A model generated the notes under the pieces. That model saw nothing but the letters and a program-made list of their open reading frames with translations, made no database searches and was not told the origin of the DNA. A stretch of 49,896 nt of DNA from an uncultured Eggerthellaceae bacterium (GTDB lineage: Bacteria; Actinomycetota; Coriobacteriia; Coriobacteriales; Eggerthellaceae), in assembly GCA_947566075.1 (NCBI GenBank), contig CANOIM010000015.1, positions 1-49,896 of the forward strand. The letters run 5' to 3'. This document shows positions 40,572-49,707 of this stretch, in pieces; position 1 is the first letter of the stretch, and every line of letters starts with the position of its first letter. The translations under genes were made by a program, and so were the position numbers.

Positions 40572-43151
40572 GTGGAGAAAAAGGGCATGAAGACCTATTA
40601 CAAGGGTCTTGGATTTTGCGGCGGTGGTGTGAATTCGAACACCTGTGAAGTGGATGTCAAGGATGGCAAGATCATCCGGACGCGCCCCTTCCGTTACGAC
40701 CGCTGCTATACGCCTGAACAGATGAACGCGTGGACCATCCATGCGCGGGGGTCAGAATACAGCGCTTCCATGAAGAGCTTGATCCCGCCGTTCTCCTTGG
40801 TGTACAAGAAGCGGGCCTATTCAACGAATCGGATCCTCTATCCCATGAAGCGCGTGGATTGGGACCCGCAGGGTGAACGCAACCCACAGAACCGTGGAAA
40901 GTCCAAGTTCGAGCGCATCAGCTGGGACGAGGCCTTGGATATCCTGGTATCAGAGATCAGGCGCATCCATAAGCAATATGGCCCCTATTCCATCTACTGT
41001 CAGATAGACGGCCACGGTGAGACGAAGACCGTTCATGCTGCCCATGGGTGCCAGACGAACCTGCTGGACCTGTTCGGTGGCTACACCTATCAGGGCCGCC
41101 AGCCAGACAGCTGGGAAGGTTGGCACTGGGGTGCCAAGCACGTTTGGGGTCAGGCGCCTCTAGGGCAAGCAGATCAGTACAACCTATGGATGGACGTGGC
41201 CCAGAACACTGACATGCTGATGCTCTGGGGCTGCGACATGGAGACCACCACCTGGTCTTGGGAAGGACAGCAGTCTAGCAAGCTTTGCTTTTGGTTCACG
41301 GAGCTGGGCATCAAACAGGTTTACATCTGTCCGGATGTGAACTACGGTGCCGCTTGCCATGCTGACAAGTGGATCCCCGTGCTTCCGAACACTGATGCGG
41401 CGCTGCAGTTGGGCATCATCTACACCTGGCTCAAAGAGGGCCTCTGGGATGAGGAATACGTCAAGACCCACGCCACCGGTTACGATGTCTTCTTCGATTA
41501 CGTGTTGGGTAAAGAAGATGGCGTTCCGAAGACCCCGAAGTGGGCTGAAGGAAAATGCGGCGTGCCTGCTCGTCAGATCAAGGCGCTCGCTCGGCAATGG
41601 AACAAGCAGCGCACCTCCATCGGCCATGGCAATGGCGGCTCGTACATCCGCTCTATCTATAGTCATGAGCCCGCTCGCTTGGAAGTGTTGGCCATGTGCA
41701 TGCAGGCCATCGGCAAGCCCGGGCGCAATGTCATGAAGTTCATCGAGTGGCAGATGATGGGCCAGAAGAGCGCTATGCCTGGTCCGCGTAGCGAACTGAT
41801 CCCCTATCCAGGCGGCGCTTACAAGGGCTGGATGATGGGTTTCAAGAAGTCGTTCATCCCCAAGACCCTCTTCCCTCAGGCGGTGACGGGGGGCTGGACA
41901 GCTGATAACCCGCTGACCTGGTATTCGTTCCCAGATGCCTCATTCCCCGCCGACCAGCAGTTCATCCCCTATCAGTATCCGTTGCCCGGAGCCGAGCCCA
42001 TCCACATGATCTGGTCCGATGCCCCCTGCTGGACCACCTGTTGGAACGGCGGCAATGCAGCCATCGAAGCCTATCGCCATCCCAGCATCGAATTCATCTG
42101 CACTGAGCATATCTGGTTCGAGAACGATTGTCAGTTCGCTGATCTGCTCTTGCCGGTCAATACGAAGTTCGAGGAAGAGGACATCAACTGCGATACGGCT
42201 TCAGGTGATTTCAACTATATCGTCTACGAGGGTCAGTGCATCGATCCTATCGGCGAATCGAAGTCTGATTACGAGATAGCCTGTGAGGTTGCCAAGCGCT
42301 TCGGCCCGGTGATCTATGAACAATTCACCAAAGGGCAATCCGTAGAGGATTGCATCAAAGAGGGTTTCCAAACCTCTGGGTGCCAAGACTATCTAAGCTA
42401 TGACGAATTCCGCCAAAATGAGTACTTCATCATTCCTACCGCCAAGGATTGGGAGGACGACCCACGCGGCCATGCTCCCTTTGCTGAGAACCCCTATGAG
42501 CATCCCATGCAAACAGCGAATGGGCTCATCAATTTCTATTCTGAGGAGCTGGCCACGGTCTTCCCTGATGACGAGGAGCGGCCGCCCTATCCCAAGTGGG
42601 TTGAGACGGGCATCAATCATCCTTCTGAGCGCTTAGGCACACCCCGCGCTAAGGACTATCCCTACCTCATCGTCTCCAACCATCCCCGTTGGCGTTGTCA
42701 TGCTCAGCTGGATGACATCACCTGGCTCAGAGAGATAGAGACTTGCAAGGTCCAGGGCCCCGATGGCTATCTCTACGAGCCGGTATGGATGAACCCGATG
42801 GATGCAGAGCGCGAAGGGGTCAAGACGGGGGACGTGGTCAAGGTCTTCAATGATCGCGGCTGGGTTCTCGGCGGCGTGTATGTGACTGAGCGCATCGTTC
42901 CTGGCTCAGTATTGCAGGATCACGGTGCTCGCGTTGATGCCATCGAAGCGGGCATCTCTGACCGCGGCGGCGCCAATAATCTGATCGCTCCTACGGCCAC
43001 CACCTCCAAGAATGCTGTGGGTGAGGTCACCTCTGGCTTCTTGGTGGGCATCGAAAAGGTGGACGTGGACGCTCTGGCAAGAGAGTACCCAGAGGTTTTC
43101 AACCGCGTTCGTGATGACGGTGGTGTCCTGATAGATAACTGGATCGCCTAA
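40572..43151 (+). CDS. Pyrogallol-transhydroxylase-type molybdopterin large subunit (first copy)
   Basis: An 859-residue protein closely matching the large subunit of pyrogallol hydroxytransferase (875 residues in Pelobacter) in length and layout. It lacks the N-terminal [4Fe-4S] motif, as that enzyme does. DGHGETKTVH (~146-155) and PDSWEGW (Asp179-Ser180) correspond to the known active-site His and to the Asp-Ser pair whose Ser binds Mo. The GTG at 40572 is preferred: GAGAGGGG lies seven bases upstream, whereas GTG 40566 almost touches it. A 23-base gap separates it from the second copy. The reaction may be hydroxyl transfer on a trihydroxybenzene, or aryl dehydroxylation. Confidence 0.85.
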   Translation: MEKKGMKTYYKGLGFCGGGVNSNTCEVDVKDGKIIRTRPFRYDRCYTPEQMNAWTIHARGSEYSASMKSLIPPFSLVYKKRAYSTNRILYPMKRVDWDPQGERNPQNRGKSKFERISWDEALDILVSEIRRIHKQYGPYSIYCQIDGHGETKTVHAAHGCQTNLLDLFGGYTYQGRQPDSWEGWHWGAKHVWGQAPLGQADQYNLWMDVAQNTDMLMLWGCDMETTTWSWEGQQSSKLCFWFTELGIKQVYICPDVNYGAACHADKWIPVLPNTDAALQLGIIYTWLKEGLWDEEYVKTHATGYDVFFDYVLGKEDGVPKTPKWAEGKCGVPARQIKALARQWNKQRTSIGHGNGGSYIRSIYSHEPARLEVLAMCMQAIGKPGRNVMKFIEWQMMGQKSAMPGPRSELIPYPGGAYKGWMMGFKKSFIPKTLFPQAVTGGWTADNPLTWYSFPDASFPADQQFIPYQYPLPGAEPIHMIWSDAPCWTTCWNGGNAAIEAYRHPSIEFICTEHIWFENDCQFADLLLPVNTKFEEEDINCDTASGDFNYIVYEGQCIDPIGESKSDYEIACEVAKRFGPVIYEQFTKGQSVEDCIKEGFQTSGCQDYLSYDEFRQNEYFIIPTAKDWEDDPRGHAPFAENPYEHPMQTANGLINFYSEELATVFPDDEERPPYPKWVETGINHPSERLGTPRAKDYPYLIVSNHPRWRCHAQLDDITWLREIETCKVQGPDGYLYEPVWMNPMDAEREGVKTGDVVKVFNDRGWVLGGVYVTERIVPGSVLQDHGARVDAIEAGISDRGGANNLIAPTATTSKNAVGEVTSGFLVGIEKVDVDALAREYPEVFNRVRDDGGVLIDNWIA

Positions 43152-43174
43152 GCGAAGAGAAAAGGAGGAGATGC

Positions 43175-45814
43175 ATGACAGATTTCGAGAAAGAGCAGCT
43201 TGAACGCGCAGGTGAGCTTGAACCTCGCAAGGAAGTGACCACTTACTACAAGACGTTGGGCCTAGGCAGCTTCGGCATGAGTGCGCTGTCTGCTGAGGTG
43301 GATGTGGCTGATGGCAAGATCGTTCGTACCCGTGGCTTCCACTTCGACAATGCCTTTACCGAAGAGGAACTCAGGCCTTGGACGCTGGAGGTGAATGGCA
43401 AGAAGCTCCCCGGGCTTCTGAAGAACGATATTCCGCCGTTCGCCTTGGTCTACAAGAAGCGTGCCTATTCTGATAATCGCATCCTCTATCCCATGAAGCG
43501 CGTGGACTGGGATCCGAACGGGGAGCGCAACCCGCAGAACCGCGGCAAGTCCAAGTTCCAGCGCATCAGTTGGGATGAGGCAACGGATATCATCGCCTCA
43601 GAGTTGCGGCGCATCGAGAAGGAGTACGGCTACTACGCGGTCTTCTGCCAGGGGGATGGCCACGGCGAGACGAAGACCGTCCATGCTACCCATGGTTGCC
43701 AGATGCGTCTCATGTCCATCCTAGGTGGCTTCACCTTCCAAGCGCGCAATCCTGACAGCTGGGAAGGTTGGTACTGGGGAGCGAAGCATGTGTGGGGCTG
43801 TGACCCGGTAGGCGAAGGTGACATCGGCCTTTTGCTGTTGGATATCGCTGAGAACTCCAAATACCTTCTGCATTGGGGTTGTGACGAGGAGACGACGCCC
43901 TGGGGCTGGCTGGGTCAGCTGCCCAGCCGTTGGTGCTTCTGGCTGACTGACGTGGGCGTGAAGCAGATCTATGTCTGTCCTGATGTCAACTATGGGTGCG
44001 CGGTCCACGCAGACAAGTGGATCCCGGTCAACCCCAATACCGATGTGGCCCTGCATATGGCTATCGCCTACACCTGGATCCAGAACGGCTGGTTCGACCG
44101 GGAATACGTGGATACTCACGCCATCGGCTTCGATTGGATCGAGTACTACATCACGGGTGGCGAAGACGGGGTTCCGAAGACCCCTGAATGGGCAGCTCCC
44201 ATCTGCGGCGTTCCTTCCCGTCAGATCAAGGCTTTGGCGAAGGCCTGGTACAAGCAGGCTACTTCCATTAGCCATGTGAACGGCGGTTCTCTCATCCGTT
44301 CTCAGTTCTCAGCAGAGCCTGGGCGCATGGAAGTGGTCCTCATGGGCATGCAAGGCTTGGGCAAGCCGGGACGCAATGTCATCAAGCTCATCGAGTGGGG
44401 CCTCTATGGCTTGCCTACCCAGTGCCCGAATCCGCGCTCTGAGCTGTACATGATGCCAGCAGCGGCTTATCGATCCTTGGATTACAACAACTCCGAGGTC
44501 TGGGATATCCGCAAGGCTCATATCCCGAAGACCATGGTGCCCAAGGCCATCCTAGGTGACTATACCCTGGAGAATCCGCTCACCTGGCATGGCACCGGTG
44601 TGGCTGGTTGGCCTCGTCAAGACCAATTCGTCCAGTATCAGTACCCCTCTGAGGTGGGCGGCGGCACGCGGATCCATATGATCTGGTCTGATACGCCCTG
44701 CTGGTCTACCTGCTGGAACGGCGGCTACACTTTGGCAAAGGCGGTGCAATCTGAGGAGATCGAGTTCGTCCTCATCCAGCATCCATGGCTTGAGAACGAC
44801 TGCATCTATGCCGACATCCTCCTTCCCATCAACACGAAGTTCGAAGAGCGCGATATCGCGGTGGATTCATCCAATGGCTATCAGAACGTTATGATGATCG
44901 AACCGCAGTGTATCGAGCCTCGGGGTGAATCCATGTCCGACTACGAGGCCGTGGGTGAAGTGGCGAAGAAGATGGGCGTCTATGAGGAGTTCACGGGTGG
45001 TAAGACCGTGGATGAGTGGATCCGCGAAGGCTTCGAGAACTCTGGCTGCCAAGACCGCATCACCTGGGAGGAGTTCGAACAGAAGGGCTACTATGCTGCT
45101 CCCACGGCGAAGGATTGGGAAGATGCTCCTCGTGGCTTCGCTCCCTTCTGTGAGGATCCGGAAGCCCATCCTCTAGGAACACCGTCAGGCAAGTTGGAGT
45201 TCTACTCCACCTCTCTTCAGCACTATTTCCCTGATGACGAATCTCGACCACCCTATCCGAAGTTCATCACCCATGATGATCGTCTGTCCGAATCCCTGCT
45301 CACCCCGCGCGGTGAAGAGTATCCCTATCTGATCGTCTCCAATCACCCCCGCTGGCGCGTTCACGCCAACATGGATGACATCACCTGGTTCCGTGAGATC
45401 GAGACCTGCAAGGTCAAAGGCCCTGACGGCTACCTTTATGAGCCGGTGTGGATCAACCCGGTTGATGCGGCATCCCATGACATCGCATCGGGGGATGTGG
45501 TCAAGATCTTCAATGACCGTGGTTGGGTGCTGGGCGGTGCTTACATCACTGAGCGCATCAAGCCAGGTGTCATCTATCAAGATCATGGCGCTCGCTTGGA
45601 TCCTATCAAGGTGGGAGAGGCTGACCGCGGCGGAGCGAACAATCTGATCGCTCCTTCTGAGGTGGCTATGAAGAACACCAATGCTGAGGTGACTAGCGGG
45701 TATCTGGTTGACTTCGAGAAGGTAGACGTGTTCCAGCTGGCTCAGGAATACCCGGAAGCCTTCGCCCGCGAATTCAATGACACTGGCGTCAAGATCGAGA
45801 ACTGGCTCGCCTAA
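43175..45814 (+). CDS. Pyrogallol-transhydroxylase-type molybdopterin large subunit (second copy)
   Basis: An 879-residue paralogue of the preceding gene, similar from end to end. The N-terminal region has no cysteine where a [4Fe-4S] cluster would be. DGHGETKTVH (~161-170) and PDSWEGW (Asp194-Ser195) keep the expected catalytic His and Mo-binding Ser. The copies differ mostly in the N terminus and in surface stretches. AAAAGGAGG precedes ATG 43175. The Fe-S small subunit begins 16 bases after the stop, so this copy has the clearest partner. Both copies may share that subunit, or the first may pair with the free-standing domain. Confidence 0.88.
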   Translation: MTDFEKEQLERAGELEPRKEVTTYYKTLGLGSFGMSALSAEVDVADGKIVRTRGFHFDNAFTEEELRPWTLEVNGKKLPGLLKNDIPPFALVYKKRAYSDNRILYPMKRVDWDPNGERNPQNRGKSKFQRISWDEATDIIASELRRIEKEYGYYAVFCQGDGHGETKTVHATHGCQMRLMSILGGFTFQARNPDSWEGWYWGAKHVWGCDPVGEGDIGLLLLDIAENSKYLLHWGCDEETTPWGWLGQLPSRWCFWLTDVGVKQIYVCPDVNYGCAVHADKWIPVNPNTDVALHMAIAYTWIQNGWFDREYVDTHAIGFDWIEYYITGGEDGVPKTPEWAAPICGVPSRQIKALAKAWYKQATSISHVNGGSLIRSQFSAEPGRMEVVLMGMQGLGKPGRNVIKLIEWGLYGLPTQCPNPRSELYMMPAAAYRSLDYNNSEVWDIRKAHIPKTMVPKAILGDYTLENPLTWHGTGVAGWPRQDQFVQYQYPSEVGGGTRIHMIWSDTPCWSTCWNGGYTLAKAVQSEEIEFVLIQHPWLENDCIYADILLPINTKFEERDIAVDSSNGYQNVMMIEPQCIEPRGESMSDYEAVGEVAKKMGVYEEFTGGKTVDEWIREGFENSGCQDRITWEEFEQKGYYAAPTAKDWEDAPRGFAPFCEDPEAHPLGTPSGKLEFYSTSLQHYFPDDESRPPYPKFITHDDRLSESLLTPRGEEYPYLIVSNHPRWRVHANMDDITWFREIETCKVKGPDGYLYEPVWINPVDAASHDIASGDVVKIFNDRGWVLGGAYITERIKPGVIYQDHGARLDPIKVGEADRGGANNLIAPSEVAMKNTNAEVTSGYLVDFEKVDVFQLAQEYPEAFAREFNDTGVKIENWLA

Positions 45815-45830
45815 AAGGAGGATATGGAAT

Positions 45831-46802
45831 ATGAAGGTATTCGTTTTTGATTCAGCCAAGTGCAATGGATGCTATGGCTGCCAGCTTGCTTGCAAGGATG
45901 AGCATTGGAACAACGAGTGGCTACCCTATGCGTTGCCCCAGCCCGATACGGGGCACTTCTGGTGCAAGATGACCCAGACCGATCACGGTCAGGTGCCGAA
46001 GGTCCGCGTTGAGTACAAGCCGCTCTTCTGCAACCACTGCGATGATGCTCCGTGCATCAAGGCTGACCCTGAGGTGTCCTTCAAGCGCTCTGATGGTTTG
46101 GTCATCATGGACCCGGTGAAAGCAAAGGGCCGCAGGGATCTGGTGGATTCTTGCCCCTATGGCGCCATCTACTGGAATGAGGAGCTTGAGGTACCGCAGC
46201 ATTGCACGGGTTGCGCCCATCTGGTGGATGAGGGAGAACTTCCCCATTGCGTTGATGTGTGCGCTACGGGAGCACTCCGCTTCGGTGAGGAAGAGGAGTT
46301 CGCCGAAGAGATAGCTCAGGCGGAGACGGTGGCATCAGCCGAGCACGGTCCGCGAGTCTATTACCTCAACCTGCCCCATCTCTTCATCGGTGGCGAGGTG
46401 TGGGACCCGGCTCTGGATGAGATCATCGAAGGGGCGAAGATCACCTTGTCTGGCGATGCTGATGCGATCACCAATTCTGACGAATTCGGTGATTTCTGGT
46501 TCCGCAAGCTGGATCCGGGTTCATATACGTTGACGATCGAAGCACCTGGTTTCGTCACCCAGACCAAAGAGGTGAAGCTGGATAAGTCGCTTAATGTGGG
46601 TGATTTCCCGCTGGAGCGTGAGGCGGGCAACGAAGTGCGGGCACCGAAAGAGCCAGAGGCAGCCATTGGTCGTCAGGCTCCCATCGACACTCCAGATGTA
46701 GCCGTGGGTGACCTGGGTGATGTCAAAGCTTCCATGTCTGTCATGTCCCAAGCAGGTGAAGATGCCATCTTCGATGACTCGGGTATCACTTCCAAGCATT
46801 AA
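45831..46802 (+). CDS. Transhydroxylase-type small subunit: three 4Fe-4S clusters plus CnaB-like domain
   Basis: A 323-residue protein with twelve cluster cysteines: 11, 14, 17, 21; 67, 70, 75 and 108; 125, 128, 140, 144. This fits three [4Fe-4S] clusters, as in the small subunit of pyrogallol transhydroxylase (275 residues). A beta-sandwich of the CnaB type occupies ~207-282, followed by a 40-residue tail not found in the Pelobacter protein. AAAAGGAGG precedes ATG 45831. It should electronically and structurally support the 43175 subunit and possibly the 40572 subunit. Confidence 0.88.
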   Translation: MKVFVFDSAKCNGCYGCQLACKDEHWNNEWLPYALPQPDTGHFWCKMTQTDHGQVPKVRVEYKPLFCNHCDDAPCIKADPEVSFKRSDGLVIMDPVKAKGRRDLVDSCPYGAIYWNEELEVPQHCTGCAHLVDEGELPHCVDVCATGALRFGEEEEFAEEIAQAETVASAEHGPRVYYLNLPHLFIGGEVWDPALDEIIEGAKITLSGDADAITNSDEFGDFWFRKLDPGSYTLTIEAPGFVTQTKEVKLDKSLNVGDFPLEREAGNEVRAPKEPEAAIGRQAPIDTPDVAVGDLGDVKASMSVMSQAGEDAIFDDSGITSKH

Positions 46803-46850
46803 GACGAGGGGATGGGTTGATGTCGCATTCAGAAGAAGGGAGAGATTCCT

Positions 46851-47990
46851 ATGAATGACGAATTGAGGAAGCAGCGTCAAGATCGCATCTTGAGTGCCAT
46901 GCAGGGCAAGAAGATCGATCGCACGCCTCTTATGTGGGCAGGCGATCTGGCGCTCATTCGCTACGCGAAGCCCGAGACTGATTTCCAATATATGATCGAG
47001 CATCATGAGGATATGACGAAGACCATCGTAGATGAGGTACTGCCGAGGTTCCCGAAGCTGGATTTCCTGGCAGCCGTGGGCATGAGCTCACGGTTTTTGG
47101 GCGCAGCCTTTTTGGTGAGAACACTGCTCCCCGGGGTGGATATCCCCGCCGATGAGATGTGGCAGTTGGATTTCGACCACTCTTTCACCGAGGATGTTTA
47201 CGACGAGATCGTCGAGGGAGGTTGGCAGAAGTTCAGTGACAAGATCCTCTTCGACAAGCTCAAGTATGATCCAGAGGCCATGGGGAAAGATTTTGAAGCG
47301 GGCATGCGCAACAAGCAGCTCTATCATGATGCGGGACTGCCCTTCTTCCGTCATGAGGGCATGCTCTCTTCGCCCTATGACGTGCTCGCCTTCGGTCGTG
47401 GCCTCACAGAATTCTTCATGGATATGTATGAGCAGCCGGATGAGATGAAGGCCGCTATGAACGTGATCATGGATGAGGAGGAAGCACGCATCGGCAACAG
47501 CATCAAAGAGCAGGTAGCTGATGCGGAAGCCCATGGTGAAGTGGTCATGTATACCATCGCCCCCTGCGTGCAGGCGAATTGCGATCTGTTGGGGCGTGCT
47601 CAGTTCGAAGAATTCGGCTGGCCTCTGATCGAGCGCCAGACGAACTTCTTGTTGGATCAGGGTGCCTATGTGCGGTTCCATATGGATTCGAACTGGACGA
47701 ACAACCTTGACCTGTTCGCGTCATTCCCAGCAGGCAAGTGCATCTTCGATTCTGATGGCAATACCGATCTCATCAAGACCCGAGACATATTAGGGTCGAA
47801 GATGGCATTCACGGGCACTGTGGATCCGGCCAACTTCGCTTTCGGCAAGCCTGAGCAGATCTACGATGAGGTGAAGGAGCAGCTAGCAGTGATGGGGGAC
47901 AGCTTCATCGCCTCTCCCTCCTGCAGCATCCCGGCCAATGCTCCGGCCGAGAACATCGATGCTATGTATGCGGCCATTGATGAACTGTAA
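46851..47990 (+). CDS. Corrinoid-linked O-demethylase-type methyltransferase (UroD superfamily)
   Basis: A 379-residue UroD-superfamily protein. His277 (in RFHMDSN) and Cys358 (in CSIPANAPAEN) are the likely zinc or substrate-activating ligands; the C-terminal Cys-x-x-Pro...Pro-x-E-N motif is typical of methyltransferases acting with corrinoid proteins. The corrinoid protein follows 24 bases later. In acetogens such pairs cleave phenyl methyl ethers (vanillate, syringate). Here the pair lies directly downstream of transhydroxylase genes, suggesting a methoxylated trihydroxybenzene. No activator gene (RACE type) is in the window. Confidence 0.83.
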   Translation: MNDELRKQRQDRILSAMQGKKIDRTPLMWAGDLALIRYAKPETDFQYMIEHHEDMTKTIVDEVLPRFPKLDFLAAVGMSSRFLGAAFLVRTLLPGVDIPADEMWQLDFDHSFTEDVYDEIVEGGWQKFSDKILFDKLKYDPEAMGKDFEAGMRNKQLYHDAGLPFFRHEGMLSSPYDVLAFGRGLTEFFMDMYEQPDEMKAAMNVIMDEEEARIGNSIKEQVADAEAHGEVVMYTIAPCVQANCDLLGRAQFEEFGWPLIERQTNFLLDQGAYVRFHMDSNWTNNLDLFASFPAGKCIFDSDGNTDLIKTRDILGSKMAFTGTVDPANFAFGKPEQIYDEVKEQLAVMGDSFIASPSCSIPANAPAENIDAMYAAIDEL

Positions 47991-48014
47991 GGAATTCTGA
48001 GAAAGGACCAAGCC

Positions 48015-48650
48015 ATGACCATCTATGAAGATATCTCCAGTGCTGTGCAGCGAGGCAAGCGCAAAGAAGTGGCCCCTCTCGTTCAGCAAGCCATAGACGA
48101 AGGATGCGCTGCTGAGGACATTCTGAACCAAGCACTCATCCCAGCCATGGACGTCATCGGGGAGAAGTTCTCCAATGGTGAGGTCTTCGTGCCGGAGATG
48201 CTGGTGGCAGCTCGAGCCATGTCGTCAGGGACAGAGGTGCTGAAGCCCCATCTGGCTGCTGAGGGGACCGAACCGGTGGGTAAGGCCGTCATCGGCACCG
48301 TCAAGGGTGATATGCATGACATTGGCAAGAATCTGGTGCGCATGATGATCGAATCCAAAGGCTTCGAGGTAACGGATTTGGGCGTGGATGTGGCACCGGA
48401 GCAGTTCGTGTCCTTCCTGCAGGAGCATGATGATGTGGACATCGTCTGCTGCTCTTCGCTTTTGACCACCACCATGCCTGAGATCAAAGCCACCATCCAA
48501 GCTATCGAAGGCGCGGGCCTGCGTGACAAGGTGAAGGTCATGATAGGGGGCGCTCCGGTGACCCAGGCCTATGCCGATGAAGTAGGGGCAGATGCCTACA
48601 CCGAAGATGCGGGTGAGGCGGCCGTGCGCGCCGTGGAACTGGTCTCTTAG
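48015..48650 (+). CDS. Methyltransferase corrinoid protein (MtaC-like)
   Basis: A 211-residue cobalamin-binding protein. Residues ~1-85 form the four-helix cap (IGEKFSNGEVFVPEML), and residues 90-211 the Rossmann-like B12 domain with the DMHDIG motif, in which His101 is the lower axial ligand of cobalt, then CCSSLLTTT and IGGAPV. It accepts the methyl group from the upstream methyltransferase and passes it to a further acceptor. AAAGGAC precedes the ATG. Confidence 0.92.
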   Translation: MTIYEDISSAVQRGKRKEVAPLVQQAIDEGCAAEDILNQALIPAMDVIGEKFSNGEVFVPEMLVAARAMSSGTEVLKPHLAAEGTEPVGKAVIGTVKGDMHDIGKNLVRMMIESKGFEVTDLGVDVAPEQFVSFLQEHDDVDIVCCSSLLTTTMPEIKATIQAIEGAGLRDKVKVMIGGAPVTQAYADEVGADAYTEDAGEAAVRAVELVS

Positions 48651-48682
48651 CTAGGCGTGCTTGACGGTCCGTTCGAATCATC

Positions 48683-49285
48683 ATGGATATCGTGATACTG
48701 GGTGGCTTCCTGGGTTCTGGGAAGACCACCCTTCTTTTGAAATTAGCAGAGCGTGTAGGGGATCTATCCCAGAAGGAGTTCCCCGTTGCTATCCTCGAGA
48801 ATGAGATAGGCTCTGTTAGCATTGATGATAGTCTTATCGCTTCTAAGGGATACCACGTCTCAACCCTGCTCTCAGGTTGTGCTTGCTGCACGCTCGCAGG
48901 TGAGCTTCCTGTGGCCGTTGCGGGGATAGAACGCGATCTCGCTCCTGACCTTCTGGTCATCGAGGTGACGGGGGTGGCTATCCCCCGTACCGCGGCAGAA
49001 GTCCTTCATATGGCTTTAGGTGCTCAGTCGCGCATCTGTGTGGTCGTAGATGTGTCACGCTGGCGGCGCATGCAGGTACCGCTAGAGGTCCTTCTTCGCA
49101 ACCAGCTTACGGGATGCGACGTCATCTGCCTGAACAAAGCAGACTTGGTAGAGCCAGGTGAGCTTTCCTATGTGCAGGAATCTTTGGATGAGTATGATCG
49201 GAAGGCCTCGCGGATCATCACTGCAACCTCAAAGACCCTCTCCGAGGCTGATCTGCTCACTATCTTAGGGCGCGATGTTCTATGA
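48683..49285 (+). CDS. G3E-family GTPase (CobW/HypB-like), GTPase domain only
   Basis: A 200-residue P-loop GTPase. GGFLGSGKTT (7-16) is Walker A, CACC (66-69) is the CobW metal-binding motif, NKAD (151-154) gives guanine specificity. Typical CobW proteins are 300-400 residues with a separate C-terminal domain; here the C-terminal domain is missing and the next gene overlaps by 4 bases (ATGA). These proteins deliver metals, often zinc or cobalt, to target enzymes. A zinc- or cobalamin-enzyme maturation role for the methyltransferase system is likely. Confidence 0.88.
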   Translation: MDIVILGGFLGSGKTTLLLKLAERVGDLSQKEFPVAILENEIGSVSIDDSLIASKGYHVSTLLSGCACCTLAGELPVAVAGIERDLAPDLLVIEVTGVAIPRTAAEVLHMALGAQSRICVVVDVSRWRRMQVPLEVLLRNQLTGCDVICLNKADLVEPGELSYVQESLDEYDRKASRIITATSKTLSEADLLTILGRDVL

Positions 49286-49707
49286 CAAGCTACAGGACAG
49301 AACACAAGCATCATCATGGGGAGACCCAGCTTGATGTGGTGCCGCTGATGCAGTTGGAATTCGAGGCGCATTGTCATGAGGGAGCAGCGGTTGTCTCTTG
49401 CGCCTTGCACCCACGGGAAAGTTGTGCCTTGTCATTCTCTAGGTTAGTGAAGGTATTGGAAGAGGTTGCAGCTGCCCTAGAGGCCAAGGGAGCATTCATC
49501 GGTCACGTTAAGGCAGTGGTCACCGCTGGAGATGCTACGGCGACAGCATCGATCACTGATACTGTCAGGGGCGCTTTCTTTACTGGGAATGAACATCTCG
49601 TCTTAGCACCAGGAACTCAATGTCAAGCTGTCGCCATCGTCATGGGCATCTCTCTTGAGGATGCCCTTGCCATCTTTCGCTCTTGTATGACTGAGTCTCT
49701 TCTTTAG
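49282..49707 (+). CDS. His-rich protein, possible detached CobW C-terminal domain
   Basis: A 141-residue protein whose start overlaps the GTPase stop by 4 bases. The N terminus is His-rich (HKHHHGE), a likely metal-binding segment. The remaining alpha/beta sequence (FIGHVKAVVTAGDATATASI) looks like the C-terminal domain that follows the GTPase in methyltransferase-linked CobW proteins. I infer that the two genes encode a split metallochaperone. Not recognised with certainty. Confidence 0.6.
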   Translation: MTSYRTEHKHHHGETQLDVVPLMQLEFEAHCHEGAAVVSCALHPRESCALSFSRLVKVLEEVAAALEAKGAFIGHVKAVVTAGDATATASITDTVRGAFFTGNEHLVLAPGTQCQAVAIVMGISLEDALAIFRSCMTESLL

